This document shows, piece by piece, positions 1-7,100 of a DNA stretch of 11,629 nt. The notes beneath the pieces were generated by a model. That model was not told where the DNA came from and did no database searches. It was given only the letters and a program-made list of their open reading frames with translations. The translations under genes were made by a program, and so were the position numbers. Source of the DNA: an uncultured bacterium (lineage in GTDB: Bacteria; Cyanobacteriota; Vampirovibrionia; Gastranaerophilales; Gastranaerophilaceae); assembly GCA_949299435.1 (NCBI GenBank), contig CASGAK010000149.1, forward strand, positions 1 through 11,629, in the 5' to 3' direction. Within the stretch, counting starts at the first letter, position 1. Every line of letters begins with the position of its first letter.

Positions 1-1
1 C

Positions 2-379
2 ACAATAAGCGGGTATTCTGTATATTATTGGGCACACCAAGTAGGTAATGGAGCTTGGTTCATAGTTGATACAAACGGTAAAAAATTACCAAATAAATTT
101 GGACAAGATAGATTTGTTTTTAATATGAGTTGGGGAAATTCACAAACTGTAGCTTCTGCCAATGTAGAGTGTACTAAAAAGCATGGACTATATGCTGCAG
201 GTTTATCGTGTAATGACAGACAAATTACACGAGAGGATATATTAAATAATACTCCAGTATTATCAACTCCTTCATTAGCTTGTACTGTTTGTAGTCGTAA
301 TAGTACTGGCTATAGATCCTGTTGTACCGCTTTAATTATGCTTGACGGCTGGGAAATTAAAGATGATTATCCGTGGTAA
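2..379 (+). CDS. C-terminal part of a pilin-like (type IV pilin / type II secretion pseudopilin-like) protein, 5' truncated
   Basis: The reading frame is open from base 2 to the TAA at 377-379, giving 125 visible residues; the start lies outside the window. An internal ATG at 125 is not the start, because the frame continues upstream with sensible protein sequence. The visible part contains 'FIVDTNGKKLPNKFGQDRF', a pattern I associate with the C-terminal domain of prepilin-type cleavage/methylation proteins, where a D-x-NG-x-K-x-PN loop is common. The C-terminal third holds six cysteines (VEC, LSC, LACTVC, SCC), which suggests disulfides in an exported protein. The N-terminal methylation motif and hydrophobic helix that would prove the family are missing. 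Such proteins assemble into surface or secretion pseudopili. No terminator follows, and uvrA begins 38 bases downstream. Family assignment is inferred from the local motif only. Confidence 0.6.
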   Translation, partial: TISGYSVYYWAHQVGNGAWFIVDTNGKKLPNKFGQDRFVFNMSWGNSQTVASANVECTKKHGLYAAGLSCNDRQITREDILNNTPVLSTPSLACTVCSRNSTGYRSCCTALIMLDGWEIKDDYPW

Positions 380-383
380 AAAT

Positions 384-411
384 TTGAAATTCAAGTTTTA
401 CGTGCAATAAT
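384..411 (+). promoter_or_regulatory. Candidate uvrA promoter
   Basis: TTGAAA at 384-389 and AATAAT at 406-411 each match 5 of 6 sigma-70 consensus positions and are separated by 16 bases. The expected start, about 7 bases after the -10 box, falls at or beside the A of the uvrA ATG (418). The -35 region is also part of a short palindrome, TTGAA-a-TTCAA. Confidence 0.45.
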
Positions 412-417
412 TAAGTT

Positions 418-3243
418 ATGCAAGATTTGATAAGAATAAAAGGTGCAAAAGAACATAACTTAAAAGACGTATCGCTGGAAATTCCTAAAAACGAACTGGT
501 TGTATTTACGGGAGTTTCAGGCTCAGGTAAAAGCTCCCTTGCTTTTGATACGATATTCGCAGAAGGTCAAAGACGCTATATTGAGAGTCTTTCGACATAT
601 GCAAGACAATTTTTAGGGCAGATGGATAAGCCAGACGTCGAATACATTGACGGGCTGTCCCCTGCCATTTCTATTGACCAAAAATCTACGAGTAACAATC
701 CTCGTTCAACTGTTGGCACTGTGACAGAAATTTACGATTATTTGAGGCTTCTTTATGCCAGAATAGGAGTTCCTCATTGCCCGAATTGTGGTGAGGAAAT
801 AAAACCTCAGACAATTGATGAAATTGTAAATAGCATAATGAAATTGCCACAAGGTACAAAAATTCAAATTTTAGCTCCTGTCATAAGAGGCAAAAAGGGT
901 GAATATCAGTCAACGTTTGAAGAATTACGCCAAGAGGGTTTTGTTCGCGTAAAAGTAGATGGTGATATCTATAATCTTGACGAAGACGAAATTGAACTTG
1001 AAAAAAATAAAAAACATACAATTCATGTAGTGGTCGATAGAATTGTAGTTAAACCTGAGGCTCAGTCAAGAATTGCGGACAGTGTCGGTATAGCTTTACA
1101 AAAAGCTGATGGCATTACTATTGTAGATGTCGTGGGCGATAAAGAAATTATTTACAGTGAAAAGTTGGCATGTCCTAAGTGTAATTTGAGTTTTGAAGAA
1201 TTGGCACCGAGAATATTTTCATTTAATAACCCTTATGGAGCCTGTGAACGCTGTTCGGGCATTGGTGTGGATTATACAATATCCCCTGATCTTGTCGTGC
1301 CAGACAGAACAAAATCCATAAATGGGGGAGCAATTTATCCTTGGGATAAATCTTCGACTTCTTTTTATAAAGATATGCTGACTGCAGTTACCTCATACTA
1401 TGGAATCAATCCTGATACGCCGTTTGAAAACTTGCCAGAGGAACATCAAAATATAATTCTTTATGGTGGGAATGATATTATAAAAATGAAAATCAAAGGC
1501 TTTACTTCAAAGCGTTATGAAACCCGATACCATGCGTATCCTGGAGTAATTCCGTATTTGATGAAAAAATATCATGAATCCGACGCAGACTATTGGCGGG
1601 AAGAAATTGAAAAATATATGGTAATGACACCCTGTACTGCCTGCAAAGGTGCAAGATTAAAGCCTTTTCCACTAGCTGTTACAATAAAAGATAAAAATAT
1701 TTATGAATTTACTCTTATGCCAATAGATGAAGAGTATGAATTTATCTCGGATTTATACTTGGAGTTGAGTGAATATCATATACAAATCGCAAAACAAATT
1801 TTAGATGAAATAAGAGCCAGATTAAAATTTTTAAAAGATGTAGGTCTGAGTTACTTGAATCTTGCCCGCATGGCAGGGACACTTTCAGGTGGAGAAGCAC
1901 AGCGTATACGACTGGCAACACAAATCGGCAGCGGATTGTCAGGTGTTTTGTATGTCTTGGACGAGCCCTCTATCGGTCTGCACCAAAGAGATAATGACAG
2001 ATTAATTAAAACCCTCATAAAGCTCAGAAATCTCGGTAATACGCTAATTGTCGTAGAACATGATGAAGAAACGATAAGGAACGCAGATTACATCGTAGAC
2101 ATAGGTCCCCGAGCGGGAGTTTTGGGCGGAAAAATTATTGCAACAGGCTCAATTCAGGATATAATTGATGCCCCTGAATCAATTACTGGTAAATATTTGA
2201 GCGGAGAGCGATATATTCCTATACCTGAAAAAGTTCGTGAGGGCAACGGAAAGTTTTTATGTGTAAAAAATGCACATTTAAATAATTTGAAAAATATAAA
2301 TATAGACATTCCCCTAGGAAAAATTGTTGTATTAACAGGTGTATCAGGCTCAGGTAAATCAACTTTGATGCAGGATCTCATCTATCAGTACGCTTTGCAT
2401 AAATTAAGAAAAGACAAGCCGAAACCTCAAGGGGTAGATGAAATAACAGGTTTTGACAATATTGATAAAATTATTGATATAGATCAGTCCCCAATTGGCA
2501 GGACACCACGCTCTAACCCTGCTACTTATACGGATTTATTTACTCACATAAGAGAGCTTTATGCTAAAACGAATGAGGCAAAACTACGCGGATATAAAGC
2601 CGGTCGGTTTAGTTTTAACGTAAAAGGCGGACGCTGTGAAGCTTGCAAAGGTGACGGGGTTAATAAAATTGAAATGAATTTCTTATCAGATGTCTATGTA
2701 AAATGTCCGGTATGTAAAGGAAAGCGGTATAATCGCGAAACTTTGGAGGTTAAATACAAAGGTAAGACAATAGCAGATGTGCTTGATATGAGTGTAAAAG
2801 AAGCCTTAGCCTTTTTTGAAAATGTTCCTAATATTAAACATAAATTACAGACTTTAAATGATGTCGGGTTGGATTATATAAAACTCGGACAAAGTGCTAC
2901 GACACTTTCAGGGGGTGAAGCTCAAAGGATTAAATTGGCGTCAGAGTTGAATAAACGTGCAACCGGTAAGACATTGTATTTGATGGACGAGCCATCTGTC
3001 GGGCTGCATTGGGCTGATTTGGATAAGTTAATAAAAATTCTCCATGCTCTTGCTGATCAAGGTAATACTATTTTGATTATTGAACATAATTTGGATTTGA
3101 TAAAGGTTGCTGATTATATAATTGACTTGGGACCAGAAGGCGGTATTGGCGGTGGTCAAATCGTCGCGACCGGTACTCCAAAACAAGTGGCAAAAGTTAA
3201 GAATTCATATACAGGACAATATCTTAAACCTTTCTTTTCTTGA
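418..3243 (+). CDS. uvrA: Excinuclease ABC subunit A (UvrA)
   Basis: UvrA is the damage-sensing ATPase of nucleotide excision repair. As a dimer it finds helix-distorting lesions with UvrB and loads UvrB on the DNA. The 941-residue protein is full length for the family. It has two ABC ATPase modules: Walker A GVSGSGKS at residues 32-39 and 641-648, ABC signatures LSGGEAQ at 489-495 and 830-836, and Walker B with LDEPS/MDEPS around D515 and D857. Two CxxC-CxxC zinc modules are present (C252/C255/C276/C279 and C740/C743/C763/C766). The start at 418 gives the usual UvrA N-terminus (MQDLIRIKGAKEHNLKDVSL). No Shine-Dalgarno sequence precedes it, and a promoter places the likely transcription start near the ATG. 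uvrB and uvrC are not in the window. I see no LexA-type operator that I can support. The identification is secure. Confidence 0.99.
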   Translation: MQDLIRIKGAKEHNLKDVSLEIPKNELVVFTGVSGSGKSSLAFDTIFAEGQRRYIESLSTYARQFLGQMDKPDVEYIDGLSPAISIDQKSTSNNPRSTVGTVTEIYDYLRLLYARIGVPHCPNCGEEIKPQTIDEIVNSIMKLPQGTKIQILAPVIRGKKGEYQSTFEELRQEGFVRVKVDGDIYNLDEDEIELEKNKKHTIHVVVDRIVVKPEAQSRIADSVGIALQKADGITIVDVVGDKEIIYSEKLACPKCNLSFEELAPRIFSFNNPYGACERCSGIGVDYTISPDLVVPDRTKSINGGAIYPWDKSSTSFYKDMLTAVTSYYGINPDTPFENLPEEHQNIILYGGNDIIKMKIKGFTSKRYETRYHAYPGVIPYLMKKYHESDADYWREEIEKYMVMTPCTACKGARLKPFPLAVTIKDKNIYEFTLMPIDEEYEFISDLYLELSEYHIQIAKQILDEIRARLKFLKDVGLSYLNLARMAGTLSGGEAQRIRLATQIGSGLSGVLYVLDEPSIGLHQRDNDRLIKTLIKLRNLGNTLIVVEHDEETIRNADYIVDIGPRAGVLGGKIIATGSIQDIIDAPESITGKYLSGERYIPIPEKVREGNGKFLCVKNAHLNNLKNINIDIPLGKIVVLTGVSGSGKSTLMQDLIYQYALHKLRKDKPKPQGVDEITGFDNIDKIIDIDQSPIGRTPRSNPATYTDLFTHIRELYAKTNEAKLRGYKAGRFSFNVKGGRCEACKGDGVNKIEMNFLSDVYVKCPVCKGKRYNRETLEVKYKGKTIADVLDMSVKEALAFFENVPNIKHKLQTLNDVGLDYIKLGQSATTLSGGEAQRIKLASELNKRATGKTLYLMDEPSVGLHWADLDKLIKILHALADQGNTILIIEHNLDLIKVADYIIDLGPEGGIGGGQIVATGTPKQVAKVKNSYTGQYLKPFFS

Positions 3244-3307
3244 CATAAAAAATCAATAATGCTTTAATGTATTTATTAAATATTCTTAGTTATATATGGG
3301 GAGCTAT

Positions 3308-4225
3308 ATGAAAAAAATATTTTGGTTATTCTTGGTAATATTATTTGCACAAAACATATCTTTGGCTGATACAATTAAAGTTCGTGCACTTTCAGACTTT
3401 ACAACCGAAAATCCATCTGATACATTGACAGTCCAAGCTGTGACTGATTTGAATCTTGATGATGAAATAATGATTTTTGAAGGTTATACTTTAAAAGGTG
3501 ACATCGTAGATGTAGTGAGTCCAAAACGTTTAAAAAGAGATGCGACGTTTTCGTTTATTTTGACAGAATATACAGATCGAGATGGGGTAACTCATAAAGT
3601 TGATAACGATGATAATAAAATTGTAAAAGGTAAATTTACAACAAAATTTGATTACAAAAGTGTTGCAAAGTCCGCTGCATTATCTGTAGGTAATTATTTT
3701 GTAAAAGGACTTTCTATGGGATATGCTGCAATTGAAGGGGCAATTAAAAACGAAGAGGATAATCGCCTTAAATCAAGTGCAGTTTCATTGTATGAAAGTA
3801 CACCGATATCCTATGTAGAAAAAGGTCATGATATAGAAATAGCTAAAGATCAGGTATTTATATTAAATTTCAAACTAAAAGATGAAAAATCAGATGAGCC
3901 TAATTATGAGTACACTCCAATCCAAGAAGATCAAAATGTTGAAGAAAAATCAGCAAGTATGATGGAATATAATGAAAAACAGGTTAATTATAATGATAAT
4001 GACTCAAGTGTACAAAATAATGTAGATGTCAAGTTAGAACAGAAAAAAGATAATGATGTTGTGGAATATGAAGAATATAATGGTTTCCACTTGCGTAGAA
4101 GAACCAAAAAGTATCCGCCAGAAATGGAAGATCAAACTGTTCCGGATACAACAACTCCTATGTCAGTACCAGATCCGCAAAATTCAAAACCCCTAGCTCC
4201 GCTAGAATTGCCTGATACTTATTAA
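3308..4225 (+). CDS. Secreted protein of unknown function with signal peptide and acidic, proline-ending tail
   Basis: I do not recognise this 305-residue protein. I chose the ATG at 3308 over the in-frame ATG at 3296 because GGGGAG (3298-3303) lies just before it, with a short 4-base spacer. The later start also gives a clean Sec signal peptide: MKK, a hydrophobic core (IFWLFLVILFA) and a probable cleavage after SLA. The mature part starts with a beta-rich region of roughly 180 residues. It includes 'IMIFEGYTLKGDIVDVVSP' and 'YVEKGHDIEIAKDQVFILNF', which read like paired beta-barrel strands that set out and close a domain. Next comes a low-complexity acidic/Asn-rich linker and a Pro-rich C-terminus (PPEMEDQTVPDTTTP...). 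No lipobox cysteine is visible, so it should be periplasmic, surface-bound or released. It starts 64 bases after uvrA with no terminator between, and its stop codon overlaps that of the converging small gene. Confidence 0.7.
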   Translation: MKKIFWLFLVILFAQNISLADTIKVRALSDFTTENPSDTLTVQAVTDLNLDDEIMIFEGYTLKGDIVDVVSPKRLKRDATFSFILTEYTDRDGVTHKVDNDDNKIVKGKFTTKFDYKSVAKSAALSVGNYFVKGLSMGYAAIEGAIKNEEDNRLKSSAVSLYESTPISYVEKGHDIEIAKDQVFILNFKLKDEKSDEPNYEYTPIQEDQNVEEKSASMMEYNEKQVNYNDNDSSVQNNVDVKLEQKKDNDVVEYEEYNGFHLRRRTKKYPPEMEDQTVPDTTTPMSVPDPQNSKPLAPLELPDTY

Positions 4226-4365
4226 AGTTCAGCAACAGGTAATTTAATTTTACCTCTACCTTCAAATATAATTTCTTTTTCATTATTATTTTGGCAAAAA
4301 ACGACTTTTGTTTTGTTTTTTCCGTCTTCCAAAAAGTTTGTAATTTCTTTAACTTTTAAGTCCAT
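4222..4365 (-). CDS. Small 47-residue protein of unknown function
   Basis: A short leftward gene with convincing signals. Read on the minus strand, AAGGGA lies 5 bases before the ATG at 4365, and a TTGAAA-17-TATCAT promoter lies about 50 bases upstream. The protein begins MDLKVKEITNFLEDGKNKTK and ends with GRGKIKLPVAEL. It is charged, has one cysteine and has no signal peptide or membrane segment. Its first 25 residues faintly resemble the start of the IF3 C-terminal domain (pattern D-x-x-VK-...-FLE-G-x-K), but the rest does not match and this may be chance. Its stop codon (4222-4224) overlaps the stop of the converging secreted-protein gene by two bases. The rpsB-tsf terminator lies upstream of its promoter, so it appears to be an independent single-gene unit. 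The gene call rests on start signals, not on homology. Confidence 0.6.
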   Translation of the reverse strand: MDLKVKEITNFLEDGKNKTKVVFCQNNNEKEIIFEGRGKIKLPVAEL

Positions 4366-4392
4366 CACAATCCCTTTCCACATATATTCTTT

Positions 4393-4421
4393 ATGATAAC
4401 AGGTTTTTAGGAGTATTTCAA
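4393..4421 (-). promoter_or_regulatory. Promoter of the 47-residue gene
   Basis: On the minus strand TTGAAA (4416-4421) and TATCAT (4393-4398) each match 5 of 6 consensus positions with the ideal 17-base spacer. The predicted start near 4386 gives a leader of about 20 bases that carries the AAGGGA ribosome binding site. Confidence 0.65.
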
Positions 4422-4446
4422 CCCTAATTTTAAATATTTTTAATTT

Positions 4447-4480
4447 AAAAACGACCGATTTGTTAACAAATCGGTCGTTT
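4447..4480 (-). terminator. Intrinsic terminator of rpsB-tsf
   Basis: A perfect 32-base palindrome (4449-4480; arms AAACGACCGATTTG / CAAATCGGTCGTTT around TTAA) begins 24 bases after the tsf stop. On the minus strand the second arm runs into five T residues (4451-4447). The T run is weaker on the plus strand, so the leftward direction is the main one. It could also stop rightward read-through from the secreted-protein gene. Confidence 0.85.
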
Positions 4481-4503
4481 AAATATAAAATGTTTATGAC
4501 AAA

Positions 4504-5367
4504 TTAACCTTTAACTTGGCTCATAACTTCTTCAGCAAAATTGTCTTGGCGTTTTTCTAATCCTTCACCAAGTACAAATCTTGTAAATGCTTTAATAGTT
4601 AATTTACCTTCGATTAATTGTTCGATAGTTACATCAGGGTTTTTAACGAATGGTTGTTCAAGAAGAACTTTTGAAGCTAAAAGTTTGTTTACTCTGCCTT
4701 CTACAATTTTAGCTCTGATATTTTCAGGTTTCTTTTGCAAGTCTTCTTTACCCATTTCGATTTCAGTTTCATGGTCTATAACTGATTGTGGAATTTCAGC
4801 TCTTGATAAAAATTCAGGAGCATTAGATGCGATATGAAGACAAATATCATTCATTAATTCATCATCTTTTTTATCTGTCTGTAAAAGTACACCGATTTTA
4901 CCGTTGTGAATATATGTAGCAACATTTCCTTCATAGCGGACAAATCTTCTGAAAGTTATTTTTTCTCCGATAGATGCGATTTTTTCTTTTATTACGTCAG
5001 CAATAGTTTTACCGCATTTTGGACAAGTTGAAGCAACAAAAGTATCTACATCAGCAGGATTTGATTCAGCTACTGCTTTAGCTAAGCAATTTGAAAGTTC
5101 TTTAAATTCTTCATTTTTAGCTACGAAGTCAGTTTCGCAGTTAACTTCAACCATTGCACCGGCATTATCAACAATAGCAGATGCTACAAGTCCTTCAGCT
5201 GCAATTCTGCTCATTTTCTTGTCTGCAGAAGCCATACCTTTTTGACGTAGCACGTCCATAGCTTTTTCCATATCTCCATCAGTTTCAACAAGTGCTTTTT
5301 TTGCGTCCATCATACCTGCACCTGTTTTATCACGGAGTTCTTTTACCATTTGTGCTGTAATATTCAT
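4504..5367 (-). CDS. tsf: Translation elongation factor Ts
   Basis: EF-Ts recycles EF-Tu by catalysing GDP release in the cytoplasm. The 287-residue protein has the N-terminal UBA-like helix region (VKELRDKTGAGMMDAKKAL, residues 8-26). It also has the EF-Tu-contacting TDFV motif (79-82, in CETDFVAKNEEF), the IASIGEKITFRRF segment (130-142) and the C-terminal QPFVKNP stretch. The start is supported by AGGAGA a few bases upstream. An unusual CPKCG (residues 115-119) sits just before the conserved IGE segment. tsf lies 82 bases downstream of rpsB, the common bacterial arrangement, with a palindromic element in the gap. Its partner EF-Tu is encoded at the right edge of the window, in a separate unit. 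The palindromic terminator closes the operon. The identification is secure. Confidence 0.98.
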   Translation of the reverse strand: MNITAQMVKELRDKTGAGMMDAKKALVETDGDMEKAMDVLRQKGMASADKKMSRIAAEGLVASAIVDNAGAMVEVNCETDFVAKNEEFKELSNCLAKAVAESNPADVDTFVASTCPKCGKTIADVIKEKIASIGEKITFRRFVRYEGNVATYIHNGKIGVLLQTDKKDDELMNDICLHIASNAPEFLSRAEIPQSVIDHETEIEMGKEDLQKKPENIRAKIVEGRVNKLLASKVLLEQPFVKNPDVTIEQLIEGKLTIKAFTRFVLGEGLEKRQDNFAEEVMSQVKG

Positions 5368-5388
5368 GTTTCTCTCCTATATTTTGTA

Positions 5389-5436
5389 AAGGGCGTCATA
5401 CCGATGTCGGTTACCCTAAAGCAGAATGACGCCTTG
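5389..5436. repeat. Palindromic element in the rpsB-tsf gap
   Basis: GGCGTCAT (5392-5399) and ATGACGCC (5426-5433) form an 8-bp inverted repeat. A second small inverted repeat, ACCGA-tg-TCGGT (5400-5411), lies directly against the left arm. In RNA this folds as a long stem with a side hairpin. The composition is richer in GC than the surroundings, and no T run follows. It may be a dispersed REP-like repeat, an RNA-processing or stability element, or an attenuator tuning S2 to EF-Ts output. Confidence 0.55.
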
Positions 5437-5449
5437 TATAAAATTTATT

Positions 5450-6226
5450 CTATTTAACTTCTTCAGCAGTTGCTTCTGCTGCTACACCTGCATCTTCAGC
5501 TTTAATTTCTTCAATTTTAGCAGTTGTATTAGCTTTGTTTTCTTTTAATTGTTTTCCTTCAATTACTGCATCAGCCAATTTTGAAGTAATCAATTTAATT
5601 GATCTGATTGCATCATCATTACCAGGAATTACGTAATCAATATTTGAAGGATCTGCGTTAGTATCTGCAAGACAGATTACCGGAATACCTAATTTTTTAG
5701 CTTCAAGAATAGCAATTTCATCTTTCTTTTGATCGATAACGAAAATTAAATCAGGTAATCCTCTCATTTCTTTGATACCGCCTAAAGTTTTGCTTAATTT
5801 AGCCAATTGACGGTTTAATTGAGCGATTTCTTTTTTAGGCAATTTTTCAGCATGTCCGCTATTTAAGAATTCTTCTAATTCTCTTAATTTGCTTACGCGT
5901 CCTCTGATAGTTTCAAAGTTTGTAAGCATTCCACCCAGCCATCTTCTGTTGATGTAGTATGCACCTGAGCGTAGAGCTTCTTCTGCTACTACTTCAGCTG
6001 CTTGTTTTTTAGTACCAACAAATAATATATTTTTATTACGTGCTGCAAATTCTCTTACTACTTCATAAGCCTTGTCTAGTAAATCTGAAGTCTTACGTAA
6101 ATCAAATACATAAATTCCGTTTCTTGCACCGTAGATATACGGTTTCATTTTAGGGTTCCATCTTTGTGTTTGGTGACCGAAATGTACACCTGCTTCTAAA
6201 AGTTCAATCATAGATGCTACTGGCAT
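5450..6226 (-). CDS. rpsB: 30S ribosomal protein S2
   Basis: S2 binds late in 30S assembly at the head-body junction, near S1 and the anti-Shine-Dalgarno region. The 258-residue protein carries the family hallmarks: LLEAGVHFGHQTQRWNPKMK (residues 9-28), ILFVGTKKQA, NRRWLGGMLTNFETI, GLPDLIFVID and IDYVIPGNDDAIRSIKLI. The last 35 or so residues form a charged, Ala/Glu-rich tail, as often seen in S2. The start is well set by AAGGAG seven bases upstream. It is the first gene of the leftward rpsB-tsf operon. The leader of about 130-140 bases has an unusual folding potential (see the leader feature). S2 is known in other bacteria to repress its own operon through the leader, so autoregulation is plausible here. 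The identification is secure. Confidence 0.99.
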   Translation of the reverse strand: MPVASMIELLEAGVHFGHQTQRWNPKMKPYIYGARNGIYVFDLRKTSDLLDKAYEVVREFAARNKNILFVGTKKQAAEVVAEEALRSGAYYINRRWLGGMLTNFETIRGRVSKLRELEEFLNSGHAEKLPKKEIAQLNRQLAKLSKTLGGIKEMRGLPDLIFVIDQKKDEIAILEAKKLGIPVICLADTNADPSNIDYVIPGNDDAIRSIKLITSKLADAVIEGKQLKENKANTTAKIEEIKAEDAGVAAEATAEEVK

Positions 6227-6295
6227 CGTTTTTCTCCTTTTTTTTAAACTTAGTACTACGGGAAATACTGTCCCATTCGCGGGTCTGTGAATTCT

Positions 6296-6348
6296 GGGTA
6301 TGAAGAATTTATTATCTTCGCCCTAATTTTATACCCTTGAACTAGGGC
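6296..6348 (-). ncRNA. Candidate structured rpsB leader RNA (pseudoknot with inserted hairpin)
   Basis: Read 5'->3' on the minus strand, GCCCTA (6348-6343) pairs with TAGGGC (6325-6320). GGGTAT (6336-6331), inside that loop, pairs with ATACCC (6301-6296) beyond it, which is pseudoknot topology. A hairpin GAAGA...TCTTC (6319-6315 with 6306-6302) fills the interval exactly, with no unpaired base between it and either neighbouring stem. A competing small hairpin, CCCT-agttca-AGGG, could replace the first stem. The element lies about 70 bases upstream of the rpsB ATG. The pairings are read directly; the regulatory role is inferred. Confidence 0.55.
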
Positions 6349-6363
6349 AAAACCTATCGGACT

Positions 6364-6379
6364 AGTATAACCAATTATA
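6364..6379 (-). promoter_or_regulatory. Candidate rpsB-tsf promoter -10 region
   Basis: On the minus strand TATAAT (6379-6374) and TATACT (6369-6364) are good -10 boxes just upstream of the structured leader. Neither has a strong -35 box at ideal spacing; TTGTAT or TTTGTA at 15-16 bases from TATACT is the best. Which box is used cannot be decided from the sequence. Confidence 0.4.
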
Positions 6380-6439
6380 TCCTAATACAAAAATATATTT
6401 TAGTAAACTTTTATGTAACAAAATTTAAATACCTACAGT

Positions 6440-6475
6440 AAAAAAAAATCGGACCTCCCCTAGAGTTAGTCCGGT
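6440..6475 (-). terminator. Intrinsic terminator of cobO
   Basis: On the minus strand ACCGGAC (6475-6469) pairs with GTCCGAT (6454-6448) as a 7-bp stem with one G-U pair, followed by nine T residues (6448-6440). It lies about 90 bases after the cobO stop and before the rpsB promoter region, so it separates the two leftward units. The 91 bases between cobO and the stem hold nothing I recognise. Confidence 0.85.
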
Positions 6476-6566
6476 ATTTCATTTCTGAAACAAAAAGGAT
6501 TTACATTAACTTAAATCTTTTTCACCTGCCCAAGTCTGCAGTATTTTTCTATCCTCTCTCTTCTCC

Positions 6567-7100
6567 CTAATACTCAATTCCTTGTCTTGCCATTACTCCC
6601 ATATCAAAGTAATGTTTAATAGGTTTCATTTCCGTGACAAGATGAGCCATTGCTTTCAATTCAGGATGAGCATATCTTCCTGTCAATACTATTTCAAGGT
6701 TCTCAGGTTTGTTCATCAAAACCTCTTTTACTTCTGATACCTTAATCATATTCATTGCTGTACAAATGTTAATTTCATCTAAAATGATAAGCTGATATTC
6801 ACCTGATTGGATTGCTTTTTTTGCAAATTCCCAGCCTCTTTTGGCTTCTTTGTAGTCGTCCATGCAAACATTATGCGAATAACACACTCTATCCATACCG
6901 AATTGTACAACATCAAGATTCGGTAAAAATTTAGATGATGAAACTATTTCTCCATAAGATGTTGCACTGTCACCTTTAGTGAATTGTATAATCAAAACTT
7001 TCCAACCATGTCCGAGTGCACGAAGTGCTAAACCTAATGATGCTGTTGTTTTCCCTTTTCCATCTCCCGTATAAATTTGAATATAACCATGTTCTAACAC
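6567..7100 (-). CDS. cobO: Cob(I)yrinic acid a,c-diamide (corrinoid) adenosyltransferase, CobO/BtuR type
   Basis: This enzyme transfers the adenosyl group of ATP to the reduced cobalt of corrinoids, giving the coenzyme B12 form; it acts in the cytoplasm in cobalamin synthesis or salvage. The 177-residue protein has the family's N-terminal P-loop GDGKGKT (residues 12-18), a Walker B-like LIILDEIN (104-111), VLTGRYAHPEL (138-148) and the typical ending KHYFDMGVMARQGIEY. The start is GTG (7100-7098), supported by GGAGGT nine bases upstream. No in-frame ATG is better placed. No other B12 gene is in the window, so whether this organism makes or only salvages corrinoids cannot be told. I find no cobalamin-riboswitch box in the upstream region. 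It appears to be a single-gene unit with its own terminator. Confidence 0.95.
   Translation of the reverse strand: MLEHGYIQIYTGDGKGKTTASLGLALRALGHGWKVLIIQFTKGDSATSYGEIVSSSKFLPNLDVVQFGMDRVCYSHNVCMDDYKEAKRGWEFAKKAIQSGEYQLIILDEINICTAMNMIKVSEVKEVLMNKPENLEIVLTGRYAHPELKAMAHLVTEMKPIKHYFDMGVMARQGIEY

Noticed and set aside
125..379. A complete 84-residue gene starting at ATG 125
   Set aside because: The same frame is open to the window edge with pilin-like sequence upstream, so this ATG is internal to a truncated gene.
2154..2381. 75-codon open frame on the minus strand inside uvrA
   Set aside because: It lies wholly opposite conserved UvrA sequence (second Walker A region) and is explained by codon bias of that gene.
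4541..4837. 98-codon open frame on the plus strand inside tsf
   Set aside because: It is antisense to the well-conserved EF-Ts gene and its peptide shows no family resemblance.
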